From Marinifilum_A sediminis (GTDB lineage: Bacteria; Bacteroidota; Bacteroidia; Bacteroidales; Marinifilaceae): a DNA stretch of 64,000 nucleotides. The stretch is from assembly GCA_947496465.1 (NCBI GenBank), contig CANMCX010000009.1:62001-126000 (forward strand), read 5' to 3'. The position numbers were made by a program, and so were the translations under genes. A model generated the notes under the pieces. That model saw nothing but the letters and a program-made list of their open reading frames with translations. It was not told the origin of the DNA and searched no databases. Shown here piece by piece: positions 8,589 to 17,751 of this stretch. The first letter of the stretch is position 1; the number at the start of each line of letters is the position of its first letter.

Positions 8589-9716
8589 ATGAAAAAATAT
8601 ATAAATTGGTTTGCCTGGATAAGTTTGGGTTTGGCTTTTTGCTATGGCGTAATATTTACAAATAACACGCAAGAACTTGAACATCTAAAAGTATTACAAT
8701 CGGCAAATCTTAAACTGGGAGAAGCAAACAAAGGTGTTCATCCTGTCTACAAAAATGATAGTCTGTTTGGTTTTTTGGCAACAGGTTCATCGCAAGGATA
8801 TGGTGGTCCTTTGCAGGTTGCTGTTATTAGCAACACAACAGAAGGAATTGTAAGTACTGAATTGTTGAAAAGTTTTGAAACCCCTTCGTTTGTGGCAAAA
8901 CTTTCGAACAAAAAATATTACCAACAATACGAAGATAAAAATCTAACAGATCATTTTCAGATAAAACAGGATATTGAAGCTGTATCTGGTGCTACAGTAA
9001 GTTCTTTGGCAATAGCCAATGCTGCTCGCGATGCTTCTTATCTAATTGCCAACAATGTATTTAAGCTCCAAACCCCAAAAATAGAGAAGAATTGGAGATT
9101 AACTCCAAAAGAAGGAATTGTTGCTGTAATCATTGTTATCGCATTCTTAGCCATCTATTTTAAGAGTAAGAAATTGATTTATTTCAATCTATTTTTGGGA
9201 TTGGTGTTCATCGGTTTTCTGTTTAATGCATCACTTTCCTTAACTCACTTCGGACGAATATTGTTAGGGTATTTCCCTGAGATTCACTCCCATTTAAGTT
9301 GGTGGTTACTTGTTGCGGCAACACTTAGTTTAATTATTGTTTGGGGCAAAAATGTATATTGTACAGCAATTTGTCCATTTAGAGCAAGTCAGATGTTGCT
9401 GCATCAAATTTCTGGGATCAATATCAAAATGGATAAAACAATCGGGAAGATATTAACTCACACTCCCCTGGTTTTAATTTGGTTGTCTCTTCTACTGATA
9501 TTTATCTCACAAAATCCAAGTGTCTCTTCCTATGAACCATTTGCGATGTTGTTTTCCTTAAAGGGTGCAGGAATTCAGTGGTATATATTACCTACTTCAC
9601 TTATAGGGGCATTGTTCTTTTCAAATTTCTTTTGCCGATTCTTTTGTCCGGTAGGTGGTATTTTAAATTGGTTGATAGCCAGAAGAAATCAAGTTAAAAA
9701 TCTGATTCAAAAATAG
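8589..9716 (+). CDS. rdhC: RdhC/NosR-like FMN-binding polytopic membrane protein
   Basis: A 375-residue membrane protein. It has an N-terminal helix, then an extracytoplasmic FMN-binding domain with VSGATVSS, in which Thr136 of SGAT is the expected covalent FMN attachment site made by ApbE-type transferases. About five further helices follow. Two CX3CP motifs, Cys258/Cys262 (VYCTAICPFR) and Cys349/Cys353 (FFCRFFCPVGG), lie in the membrane part. This is the architecture of PceC/RdhC and NosR. RdhC proteins are proposed to carry electrons from menaquinol toward RdhA or to act in maturation. The position after rdhAB favours RdhC over NosR, as no nos genes are present here. Confidence 0.82.
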   Translation: MKKYINWFAWISLGLAFCYGVIFTNNTQELEHLKVLQSANLKLGEANKGVHPVYKNDSLFGFLATGSSQGYGGPLQVAVISNTTEGIVSTELLKSFETPSFVAKLSNKKYYQQYEDKNLTDHFQIKQDIEAVSGATVSSLAIANAARDASYLIANNVFKLQTPKIEKNWRLTPKEGIVAVIIVIAFLAIYFKSKKLIYFNLFLGLVFIGFLFNASLSLTHFGRILLGYFPEIHSHLSWWLLVAATLSLIIVWGKNVYCTAICPFRASQMLLHQISGINIKMDKTIGKILTHTPLVLIWLSLLLIFISQNPSVSSYEPFAMLFSLKGAGIQWYILPTSLIGALFFSNFFCRFFCPVGGILNWLIARRNQVKNLIQK

Positions 9717-9723
9717 AAACAAC

Positions 9724-9825
9724 ATGCTTAAAAAGATCAAAATCAATAAAGAAACAATGGCTGGATTTGCTCTGTATACAATCTGTCTGCTGTCTATCCT
9801 TCTTTATATAGCTAGTAACTTTTAA
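9724..9825 (+). CDS. 33-residue single-helix membrane peptide at end of rdh operon
   Basis: A small open frame starting 7 bases after the rdhC stop. It encodes a basic N-terminal stretch (KKIKINKE) followed by one hydrophobic helix of about 21 residues (MAGFALYTICLLSILLYIAS) and ends SNF. The positive-inside charge pattern predicts a single-pass inner-membrane peptide. The tight spacing, the operon-end location and the terminator 40 bases further on support translation. It resembles in form, not in detectable sequence, the tiny membrane subunits found with other respiratory complexes (NapE/TorE type). The function is unknown. Confidence 0.55.
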   Translation: MLKKIKINKETMAGFALYTICLLSILLYIASNF

Positions 9826-9864
9826 ATAAATATAGACTTGTAGTTGGCGCTTGGGTTTATAAAA

Positions 9865-9898
9865 AAACGGTTTTACTGCACTTGCAGTAAAACCGTTT
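9865..9898. terminator. Bidirectional terminator after the rdh operon
   Basis: AAACGGTTTTACTGCA (9865-9880) and TGCAGTAAAACCGTTT (9883-9898) form a perfect 16-bp stem with a 2-base loop. The T-run is on the minus-strand side, so it is strongest for the converging SEC-C gene but also closes the rdh operon. Confidence 0.85.
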
Positions 9899-9934
9899 AA
9901 TATTTTCTATATCTACTTCAATAAATGAAGATTT

Positions 9935-10765
9935 CTAAGACATTGTTTGCAGACAACACTGCTTGTATTTTTTACCTGATCCGCAAGGACAAGGATCATT
10001 TCTGTTCACCTTCCCTCCTTGCTCAATAGGCGACTCAGTAGAAGCAAATAGGTGCTCCATATGCTGGTAATGATTTTTCCATTCAGGATCGCGCATTTCA
10101 CAAAAAGCTACTCCTTTTTGAAAATCTGTCACTCTTCCCTCCATCACATCAATATAATACTGCAATTCAATTGCCGTGTGTTTTCCTTCGAATTTAGGTA
10201 AGAGCTCTTTGAACTTTTTAAGTGTATCTTCTCTCATCAAGTCCCCTAATACTCTTATGTAATGATCCAACCAATGAAAGTTTTCTTTTTCTAAAATGGA
10301 GTGAATTCTGCCAAATTGCTCTTCCGTTGCATAATATAAAGCTTCGAAACAAAAAATGTAAGGAGTTTTGTGTTCCTTCTTAATATTCTCCTCGATAAAG
10401 TACAAAACCTTATCTACAAAAGCACTAGGATATTTCTTTGCCAGCAGTCCAGCCAAATAAACAGCTTGCTCATTCATCAAATCCCAATCCTCCTCGGTAG
10501 TGAACATTTCCAGTAAAGGCTCAAACAGATCTTCTGATAAATGTTTCTCAGCAACAATAGCATACCACAAAGGTGCTGGCAACATTATTCTCAATTCATC
10601 GGAATAATATGCTTCACCATTATAGGCATTTTTTAATGCATAAACTAATTTCTTGTTAATGTCATCATTACTTTCCTGATTTCTCAAGTAATCAATAGCC
10701 TCGTAAGGAATTCCCTTCGATTGGGTATCTAATATTTCGAATGCGTGTATTGTGGAACGAATCAT
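9935..10765 (-). CDS. DUF1186 protein with C-terminal SEC-C zinc motif
   Basis: A 276-residue soluble, acidic, largely helical protein. The body (about 1-245) resembles the DUF1186 alpha-helical repeat family. The C-terminus carries a SEC-C motif, NRNDPCPCGSGKKYKQCC, which binds one zinc ion through CXC...CC as in the SecA tail. SEC-C modules often mediate contact with the ribosome or SecB-like partners, but the role of this family is unknown. The gene is monocistronic, bounded by a strong terminator at 9865-9898 and a 440-base gap upstream. A second SEC-C protein (YchJ family) lies at 29469-29954. Confidence 0.75.
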   Translation of the reverse strand: MIRSTIHAFEILDTQSKGIPYEAIDYLRNQESNDDINKKLVYALKNAYNGEAYYSDELRIMLPAPLWYAIVAEKHLSEDLFEPLLEMFTTEEDWDLMNEQAVYLAGLLAKKYPSAFVDKVLYFIEENIKKEHKTPYIFCFEALYYATEEQFGRIHSILEKENFHWLDHYIRVLGDLMREDTLKKFKELLPKFEGKHTAIELQYYIDVMEGRVTDFQKGVAFCEMRDPEWKNHYQHMEHLFASTESPIEQGGKVNRNDPCPCGSGKKYKQCCLQTMS

Positions 10766-11208
10766 ATATTCAAATTTTATGGGGCAAAGATATGGATTTT
10801 TATATGCTTACACAGTTTGCAAACTCTACTTTAAAACAGTTTTTATAATCGGTATCTATTCAATTTGCGGATATGAGCGTCAATAAAAAAAGAAGCTCTT
10901 CAATTCACAGATATTATTACAAAACAAAAAATCAAAATCATTATCAAAATAAATGAGATTTTGACTGAACAATTCATGTACAAAGACACACTTCAATCAA
11001 TTTATTAAACTCTCAGCAGCTTTAAACTGGGCTATTTCACATGTTTCTCACTGATTTTCTGATGTTAAATACGCTTTAGATTTGTTTAAGAAAAATTACC
11101 ATCTAGAATAATCCTATACAAAATGGTGATTCCAACTATTTTTAATGATAAAAAAAATCCCAGGACAAATGTCCTGGGAACAAAATCAAAAAAACTAAAC
11201 TTTGTGGA
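10766..11208. other. Intergenic region, no gene seen
   Basis: A 443-base AT-rich gap. Apart from the terminator at 11158-11179 I see no supported coding sequence, RNA gene or strong repeat. It should contain the promoter of the leftward SEC-C gene near 10770-10850. Confidence 0.5.
11158..11179 (-). terminator. Terminator of the RND efflux operon
   Basis: TCCCAGGAC and GTCCTGGGA form a perfect 9-bp stem with a 4-base loop. On the minus strand it is followed by a run of eight T. It ends the leftward operon that starts at 17499. Confidence 0.88.
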
Positions 11209-11397
11209 TTAATTTTCCACTTTAAAAACTTTCTTTAAGATATCATCCATTAAACACCATTTGGTAATGGACGATTGTAAGAGATTTAAACCAACAAATG
11301 CTGTTAATAACAACCAGTTGATGTTCACATAAAATGCCAATAAGATACTTACTAGCACCATAGTTCCGGCAATTGCTCTTATAATTCTCTCTCTCAT
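11209..11397 (-). CDS. DUF2892 (YgaP-like) small membrane protein
   Basis: A 62-residue inner-membrane protein with two hydrophobic helices (about 9-24 and 26-42) and the family ending NLLQSSITKWCLMDDILKK. This is the YgaP-type transmembrane domain (DUF2892), with the conserved asparagine, glutamine, threonine-lysine and cysteine. Such proteins often accompany heavy-metal or sulfur-related genes. Here the gene is the last of the RND efflux operon, 18 bases after the preceding small gene and just before the terminator. The role in efflux is unknown. Confidence 0.75.
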   Translation of the reverse strand: MRERIIRAIAGTMVLVSILLAFYVNINWLLLTAFVGLNLLQSSITKWCLMDDILKKVFKVEN

Positions 11398-11415
11398 TTC
11401 TTTATATTATTGATT

Positions 11416-11724
11416 TTAAATAAACTTTTCCACATCAAGCATGTATGCGTGTATTGGGCTACAGCAATCAATACCTGAGTTAAATGTCTCAATATGTTTG
11501 AGTAAGCTATCCCCTTTTTCTTCGTTTAAAAATGCGAATGTAGCAGTGGAATCGTAATGGTTTTTACTGGAAGCAAACCAATTGGGAGCTTCACAATTTC
11601 CACCTTGCTTTTTCGTATATCCTTTCACATCAAATTCACTGTAAGCATCAACGCCTGCTTTATTGTAAATTTGCTTTAACTCTTCGTAAAAGGCTTTTAC
11701 ACAAAATATAATAACAACTTTCAT
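11416..11724 (-). CDS. Small PII/DUF3240-like protein of the RND operon
   Basis: A 102-residue soluble protein with no signal peptide. The alternation MKVVIIFCVKAFYEELKQIY, then a short strand, then a loop, then LLKHIETFN looks like the ferredoxin-like beta-alpha-beta fold of PII/CutA/DUF3240 proteins. DUF3240 members are known to sit beside metal-type RND pumps. The sequence also has a cysteine pair (GIDCCSP) that could bind metal. It lies 16 bases after the RND pump gene, so it is in the same transcript. I assign the fold by pattern only; the function is likely regulatory or metal-sensing but unproven. Confidence 0.45.
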   Translation of the reverse strand: MKVVIIFCVKAFYEELKQIYNKAGVDAYSEFDVKGYTKKQGGNCEAPNWFASSKNHYDSTATFAFLNEEKGDSLLKHIETFNSGIDCCSPIHAYMLDVEKFI

Positions 11725-11740
11725 AGATTAAATATTAAAA

Positions 11741-14700
11741 TTACTGATCATTATTTTCTGTTAATTCTACATCATTTTTCACTTCAGGATACTTCTTCTT
11801 CTCTGTCATGTAATAGGTTAATGGTACAATTACCAATGTTAGGAATGTTGAAGCAATAGAACCTCCCATTAATGAAATGGCTAGTCCCTGAAAAATAGGA
11901 TCGAATAGAATTACCACAGCACCAATCACCACCGTACCTGCAGTTAGTAAAATTGGAGTTGTACGAACTGCACCCGCTTCAATCACCGCTTCTTTTAATG
12001 GCGCACCATCCTCTAATCTTAAGTTGATAAAATCGATCAGCAGAATGGCATTTCTCACCATTATCCCTGCCAGGGCAATCAATCCAATCATTGATGTTGC
12101 TGTAAAAAATGCACCCAACATCCAATGACCAACCAATATTCCAACTAATGATAAAGGAATGGAAATCATCATTACAAATGGTACTTTAAAGTTTTGGAAC
12201 CAACCGATAATTAGCATGTAAATTACCAGAAGAACAACTGCAAAGGCAGTTCCCAAATCACGGAATACTTCGTAAGTAATTTGCCACTCGCCATCCCATT
12301 TCAGACTGTAATTATCCTCGAAAAATGGTTGCTCGGTATATTCTTCCATCAATTCATATCCTTCAGGAACCTGAACATCTGATAAATGTTCTGATATTTC
12401 CATGATACCATAAACCGGACTTTCCAATTTACCTGCAACATCGGCAGTTACATAAACCACACGTTTCTGATTCTTACGATAGATGCTCTTCTCCTTAATT
12501 TTTTCTTTAATTTCAACAATATCACCTAGAGGGATTAATTGCCCCGTTTTGGTTAGGATATTGATTTTCTTCAGATCACTTAAGCTGCTTCTATCCTTCT
12601 CCTGCAAACGTAGATCAATTCCCACCTGCTCGTGTTCGTGCTGCTGATACAACTGAGAAACCTCATGACCACGAAGCGCCATATTTAAGGTATGCACAAC
12701 CTGCTGAGTTGATACTCCAGCCAACATTGCCTTTTCCTTATCCACATTAAACTGGAATTCGGTTTGATCATCTTCTACTAACCAGTCGATATCAACAACA
12801 TCATCGGTTTGCCCAAAAATAGATTTCACTTGTTTCGCAACTTGAATTTGTCCTTCAGTATCTGGTCCGTAAATTTCGGCAACAAGGGTTGACATTACAG
12901 GAGGTCCCGGAGGAACTTCAACTACTTTAACATTGGCATTGAATTTCTTTCCTATCTCTTGTAAGCCCGGACGAATTGCTTTCGCGATATCATGACTTTG
13001 TAAATCACGATCTTTCTTATGTGTTAAATTCACCTGAATATCAGCTACATTTGAACCTCTTCGTAAATCGTAATGACGAACCAATCCATTAAAGTTCATT
13101 GGAGCCGCAGTTCCTACATAAGTTTGGTAATCTATCACATTTTCCTGCTGAGCAATGTAGGCAGCCAATTCTTTAGCAACAACCGCAGTTCTTTCCAAAG
13201 TTGTTCCCTCAGGCATATCAATCACCACCTGAAATTCATTCTTATTATCGAAAGGCAACATTTTAACAGCAACAGACTTAAAGTAGATCAAAGTCATAGA
13301 TGCCAATAACAAGACACTTACAAAACTGATGAATCCCCATCGCTTTAATCTAGACTCCAACATTGGTCTGATGGTAGCGCCATACATTTTGTAGATTACA
13401 GAATCTTCCAATTTAAATGCTTTCTCATTTTTATCCTCTTTCACATTAAATTGCAATAATCTATATGCCAAATATGGTGTAATGGTTAAGGCAACCAAAA
13501 GTGAAAAAATCATGGCTATAGAAGCACCAATTGGCATTGGACTCATGTAAGGTCCCATTAATCCGGAAACGAAAACCATTGGCAATACCGCTGCAATTAC
13601 GGTAAATGTTGCCAAAATTGTAGGATTACCAACTTCGTCGATTGAACGTAATGCCGCCTGCATAAATGGCAATTGCTTCATTTTAAAATGCCTGTGCATA
13701 TTCTCGGCAATGATTATGGAATCATCTACAACAATACCAGTTACAAATACCAAGGCGAATAATGTAATTCTATTTAATGTATAATCTAGAAAATAGTAAC
13801 TGAACATGGTTAGTGCAAAAGTAATTGGTACCGAAAGGAATACAACCAGTCCACCACGCCATCCCATGGCAAGCATTACAACAAAAGTTACCGCCACAAT
13901 AGCACCTAAAAGGTGTAATAAAAGTTCGGAAACCTTATCAGAGGCAGTTTCTCCGTAATTTCTGGTTACATCAACTTGAACATCAGAAGGAATTAAATCT
14001 TTCTGAAGCGCTTCTACTTTTGTTAGTATTTGTTCTGCAACTTTCATTGCATCTGCGCCTCTTCGTTTAGCTACCGAAACGGTTACTGCAGGGTATTCTC
14101 CTCTGAAATTCTCTTTCGCCTCATTTACTTTTCCGTATCCAAAACTTACATACTGTGAAGATATTTCAGGTCCATCGATAACTTCAGCAACCTGCTTCAA
14201 ATAAATCGGACTTCCCTTATAAACACCCACAACCAAATTGGAAACATCTTCAGCATTTTCGAGAAATTTTCCAGTCTCAACTAAGTATTCGGTATCATTA
14301 CTATTGAAAGCTCCCGATCCTATTTGTTGATTTGAGATTTGAATTTGTTGAGAAATACTTAAAGCATCGATATTGTAACCAGCCATCTGTTCGCGGTTCA
14401 AAACAACACGAACTTGTCGCGAACGACCCCCAATTACCTTTGTTTCCGATACTTCGCTTACTTTTTCAATCTCATCGTTCACTTCCTGAGCAATTCTCTT
14501 CAACTGAAAATCGTCGTAAGTCTCGCTCCAAAAAGTCAAACCAAGCACAGGAACATCGTCAATTGCCCTGGTTTTAATCAATGGCATAGATGTGCCTTTT
14601 GGCATCTCATCCATGTGTTTCATGATCTCATTGTACATTTTCACAAGAGATCTTTCCACATCTTCGCCTACATAAAACTGAACAATTAACATAGCTTGTC

Positions 14701-14974
14701 CCGGCATTGATGTAGAATAGACATACTCTACTCCCGGAATATTTGCTACCACCTTTTCCAATGGCTGCATCACACGCGATTCTATTTCTGAAGGACTAGC
14801 TCCCGGATACATTAAGAATATATCAGCAATGGGAACATCAATTTGTGGTTCCTCCTCTCGAGGCGTAAGATAGGCGCTATACACACCAATCACCATAAAG
14901 GCAGCCATTAATAAAGGAGTTAATTTTGAATTTATAAATAGTTGGGCTATACCACCCGCAAATCCTGTTTTCAT
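11741..14974 (-). CDS. RND efflux transporter, inner-membrane pump
   Basis: A 1077-residue proton-driven resistance-nodulation-division pump, the inner-membrane part of a tripartite exporter. It has the usual pattern: helix 1 at about 18-38, a large periplasmic porter domain (about 40-345), a helix bundle (about 350-545) containing GIVVDDSIIIAENMHRHF with the proton-relay aspartates, a second porter domain and a final helix bundle. The start (FINSKLTPLLMAAFMVIGVY) and PREEEPQIDVP follow HAE1-type pumps acting on organic compounds rather than Czc/Cus metal pumps. It is the third gene of the operon tolC-like, adaptor, pump. The substrate cannot be predicted. Confidence 0.9.
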   Translation of the reverse strand: MKTGFAGGIAQLFINSKLTPLLMAAFMVIGVYSAYLTPREEEPQIDVPIADIFLMYPGASPSEIESRVMQPLEKVVANIPGVEYVYSTSMPGQAMLIVQFYVGEDVERSLVKMYNEIMKHMDEMPKGTSMPLIKTRAIDDVPVLGLTFWSETYDDFQLKRIAQEVNDEIEKVSEVSETKVIGGRSRQVRVVLNREQMAGYNIDALSISQQIQISNQQIGSGAFNSNDTEYLVETGKFLENAEDVSNLVVGVYKGSPIYLKQVAEVIDGPEISSQYVSFGYGKVNEAKENFRGEYPAVTVSVAKRRGADAMKVAEQILTKVEALQKDLIPSDVQVDVTRNYGETASDKVSELLLHLLGAIVAVTFVVMLAMGWRGGLVVFLSVPITFALTMFSYYFLDYTLNRITLFALVFVTGIVVDDSIIIAENMHRHFKMKQLPFMQAALRSIDEVGNPTILATFTVIAAVLPMVFVSGLMGPYMSPMPIGASIAMIFSLLVALTITPYLAYRLLQFNVKEDKNEKAFKLEDSVIYKMYGATIRPMLESRLKRWGFISFVSVLLLASMTLIYFKSVAVKMLPFDNKNEFQVVIDMPEGTTLERTAVVAKELAAYIAQQENVIDYQTYVGTAAPMNFNGLVRHYDLRRGSNVADIQVNLTHKKDRDLQSHDIAKAIRPGLQEIGKKFNANVKVVEVPPGPPVMSTLVAEIYGPDTEGQIQVAKQVKSIFGQTDDVVDIDWLVEDDQTEFQFNVDKEKAMLAGVSTQQVVHTLNMALRGHEVSQLYQQHEHEQVGIDLRLQEKDRSSLSDLKKINILTKTGQLIPLGDIVEIKEKIKEKSIYRKNQKRVVYVTADVAGKLESPVYGIMEISEHLSDVQVPEGYELMEEYTEQPFFEDNYSLKWDGEWQITYEVFRDLGTAFAVVLLVIYMLIIGWFQNFKVPFVMMISIPLSLVGILVGHWMLGAFFTATSMIGLIALAGIMVRNAILLIDFINLRLEDGAPLKEAVIEAGAVRTTPILLTAGTVVIGAVVILFDPIFQGLAISLMGGSIASTFLTLVIVPLTYYMTEKKKYPEVKNDVELTENNDQ

Positions 14975-15049
14975 CTATTTTTGTTTTTAGGAATTCATAA
15001 AGAGATCAATTCAAATTCGGATCATCATTAAACCGAAAATTAATTGTCT

Positions 15050-16135
15050 TTACTTTATAACTACACTTGCACCATCCCAAATTTTCCCCTTGTAGGAAAC
15101 AATGTATTGCTCACCATCACTTAATCCCGATAGAACTTCAACCATATTATCGGTAGATTTTCCGGTACGAATCCAACGTAGCATTGCTGTTCCCGATTGA
15201 CTTACAGTGTAAAGCCCTGTTAATTGTCCTTTTCTTACTAAAACATTCTTGGGAATCATGATGCTCGGCATTCCGCCCTTTTTAATCATTACATTTGCAT
15301 ACATTCCACTAAATAATTTCCTTTTCTGTTCTTTTGTAGGATTTAAAACTATTTTGGCTTCGAACTGATTTCCAGTGTACAAAGCGGAAGGGTTAACCTC
15401 AGTAACCATGCCTTCAATTTCAATATTGTTTAAAGCGCTAATTTTCACTTTTACAGCATCATTCTTTTCTATCTTCGAAATTTCAGTTTCAGGTATTCTG
15501 GCAATCACTTTATATTCTCCTGGCTTTTCAATAGCAACCAAAGGCATACCTGGCGAAGCCAAATCACCATCATTCATATATTTTCTAGTGATAATACCGC
15601 TGTAAGGAGCTTTAATCGCAGCATATTGTAGCATTTCATTAACTTCTTCTTCCATTTGCTTTACCGCTTCCAATTCAGCTTTTGCCATATTGTAATTGGT
15701 GCTTACATCATCCATTTCCTTTTGAGAAGCACTTTTTTGTTCAAACAAAACAGTAAAACGATCAAAATCCTTTTTTGCATTATTGTAAGCAGCTTCCGCT
15801 TTCAACATATTTGCTTTTACCTGTAATTTTTTAGCCTGAATATCTTTATCCTGAATTTGAACTAATAGCTGACCTTTTTTTACTTTTTGACCAGACTCCA
15901 CATAAATTTTAGCAATTTGTCCCATAATTCGAGTACTTAAATTTGAATGTGTTTCGGCTTCAATTTTACCCGAAAAACTCAATATTTCAGGTTGGTTTTC
16001 CATTTTAACAGTTGCAACCGATACAGTAAGATCAGTCTTAGCATTTCCATTTGCATTAGACTTCTCTCCGCACGATTGGAAGCCAACAGCCAGAGTTGCC
16101 ACAATTGCTATGATAAAATATTTGTTAAGTTTCAT
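15050..16135 (-). CDS. RND efflux periplasmic adaptor lipoprotein
   Basis: A 361-residue membrane fusion protein. A signal peptide ends in the lipobox GFQSC (Cys at about 22). The lipoyl/barrel-sandwich half-motif GKIEAETHSNLSTRIMGQIA and GQKVKKGQLL are followed by an alpha-hairpin at about 98-165 (KAEAAYNNAKKDFDRF and EMDDVSTNYNMAKAELEAVK). The second lipoyl half (YAAIKAPYSGIITRKYMNDG) and beta-barrel and membrane-proximal domains complete the fold. It bridges the pump and the TolC-like channel. It is 75 bases upstream of the pump gene on the same strand and 29 bases after the channel gene. Confidence 0.9.
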   Translation of the reverse strand: MKLNKYFIIAIVATLAVGFQSCGEKSNANGNAKTDLTVSVATVKMENQPEILSFSGKIEAETHSNLSTRIMGQIAKIYVESGQKVKKGQLLVQIQDKDIQAKKLQVKANMLKAEAAYNNAKKDFDRFTVLFEQKSASQKEMDDVSTNYNMAKAELEAVKQMEEEVNEMLQYAAIKAPYSGIITRKYMNDGDLASPGMPLVAIEKPGEYKVIARIPETEISKIEKNDAVKVKISALNNIEIEGMVTEVNPSALYTGNQFEAKIVLNPTKEQKRKLFSGMYANVMIKKGGMPSIMIPKNVLVRKGQLTGLYTVSQSGTAMLRWIRTGKSTDNMVEVLSGLSDGEQYIVSYKGKIWDGASVVIK

Positions 16136-16164
16136 ATCTGTAAATTCTTTGAGATTAGTTTTTA

Positions 16165-17499
16165 TTATTGTAGATCTTTTTCAAGAAGTAGTTCTAATTG
16201 AAATACCGACACATGATATTTATATAAAGCACTTATATATTCCAGGTTCTTAAGCAATGAAACAGATTCTGCTTGAAGAACATCGGTAGTTTTCTCTAAA
16301 CCTTGCTTGTAACGATCATTTCGAATCCTAAATGCTTCTTCGGCTTGAACTTTTGCCAGTTTACTTAAATTAATTCTGTCATAAGCAACCTTAAGATTAC
16401 GCTTCGCTCCTTTTATTTCCATGCTATTTCTAAACTCGTAATCGGCTAAGTCTAATTCTGCAATTTTTAATTCGGCTTTTGCCTTTTGAACTTTTCCAGC
16501 ATTTTTATACCCACTAAATAAATTCCAGGAAAGACTGGCACCAATCATATAATTATTAGCTGATGTTCCCAATAGCTGATCATCGTTCCATTCGTAAGCA
16601 CCAAATGCATTTAATCGAGGAAGAAATCTCATCTTTTCAGATTTCAACATATTTTCTCTTGCTTCCATTCCTTTCTTGTAAGCCATTAAATCCGAACGAA
16701 CTCCTTCATTCTGGTTATTATTAAGGCTCTGAAGTATCGAAGGTTTTCTTTCTAATTTATCTACTGTAACAATCGACGTTTGAATATCAACACCCAACAT
16801 GTAAGCTAAGAATTCACCCGCTTGCTTTCTATTATTTTCTGCATCAGCCAGCTGAGTATTTATTTCCAGAACTCTTACTTTGGCTGCCAGAACATCGGCA
16901 TCTTTCACATAGCCTTGTTTCAAATTGTTTTCGGTAAGTTCTAATGCAGACTGTGCAGTTTCCAATGATTTTTTATAGACTTTTACCGCCTCATTCGCCA
17001 ATTCCACCTGATAATATGCTTTTTTAACTTCGAAATTGGTGAAGTAGATCGTTCGTTCTGTTCTAAAATCTACAGCTTGTCTTTTTGCATTGGCTGCCTT
17101 TCTTCCATAAATCCCATCGAAATTGATTAATGGTTGCTCAATAGCAATCTTTGTATTGTAATTCTCAATGCGATCCGGATTATTTAATAACACAGGATTA
17201 AAATCAGCCTGTGTTGTTATTTCCTGCTTTAATTTAAATCCAAAAACTGTGAGTGGATCATTTGTTGTTATCGCGGTGTGTGAAAGATTAATAGTAGGTA
17301 AAAAAACAGAATTGCTTTGTCGGAACTCTGCTTTTGCTACTTGTCCTTGCTCCTTAGCCTTGTTTATTTGCCTATTATTTTCCGATGCCTTAAGCAAGGC
17401 ATCTTTCAAACTTAATTTCAATTCTGTTTGCTGCCCCATAACTGGATTGTAATTTCCAACAAGCAGAATACTGATAATTAGATAGGTGAAGTTTCGCAT
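16165..17499 (-). CDS. TolC family outer-membrane efflux channel
   Basis: A 444-residue outer-membrane factor with an N-terminal signal peptide (cleavage at about 22, after VMGQ). Two internally similar halves rich in long amphipathic helices follow, as in TolC trimers. Typical stretches are SLKDALLKASENNRQINKAK at the start of the first half and SLSWNLFSGYKNAGKVQKAK in the second, the latter with the strand-to-helix pattern (WNLFSG) found in almost all TolC homologs. It is the first gene of the efflux operon and its upstream 250-base gap should hold the operon promoter. Confidence 0.88.
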   Translation of the reverse strand: MRNFTYLIISILLVGNYNPVMGQQTELKLSLKDALLKASENNRQINKAKEQGQVAKAEFRQSNSVFLPTINLSHTAITTNDPLTVFGFKLKQEITTQADFNPVLLNNPDRIENYNTKIAIEQPLINFDGIYGRKAANAKRQAVDFRTERTIYFTNFEVKKAYYQVELANEAVKVYKKSLETAQSALELTENNLKQGYVKDADVLAAKVRVLEINTQLADAENNRKQAGEFLAYMLGVDIQTSIVTVDKLERKPSILQSLNNNQNEGVRSDLMAYKKGMEARENMLKSEKMRFLPRLNAFGAYEWNDDQLLGTSANNYMIGASLSWNLFSGYKNAGKVQKAKAELKIAELDLADYEFRNSMEIKGAKRNLKVAYDRINLSKLAKVQAEEAFRIRNDRYKQGLEKTTDVLQAESVSLLKNLEYISALYKYHVSVFQLELLLEKDLQ

Positions 17500-17696
17500 G
17501 TTTTTTGTCTCTTTTTTTTGATTTCAGATCAAATCTATATTGTTTTTTCTATATATCCAAATATCTACATGTTTCGGATTTAAATTTAAATTTATAAGTT
17601 CTTATTAAAAAACAGATTAGTTACTGAAATTTAGGATATTAAAAATCAAAAAACAATAATTACTTTATATAATATATGCTAACTTAACATGAAATA

Positions 17697-17726
17697 AAAA
17701 AAGCTTTCCATAAATGGAAAGCTTTT
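17697..17726. terminator. Bidirectional terminator after cinA
   Basis: AAAGCTTTCCA and TGGAAAGCTTT flank a short loop, with A-runs on one side and T-runs on the other. It lies downstream of the leftward cinA stop at 17752 and can work in both directions. Confidence 0.85.
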
Positions 17727-17751
17727 TTCTCTTAAATTCGAATGAGATATT

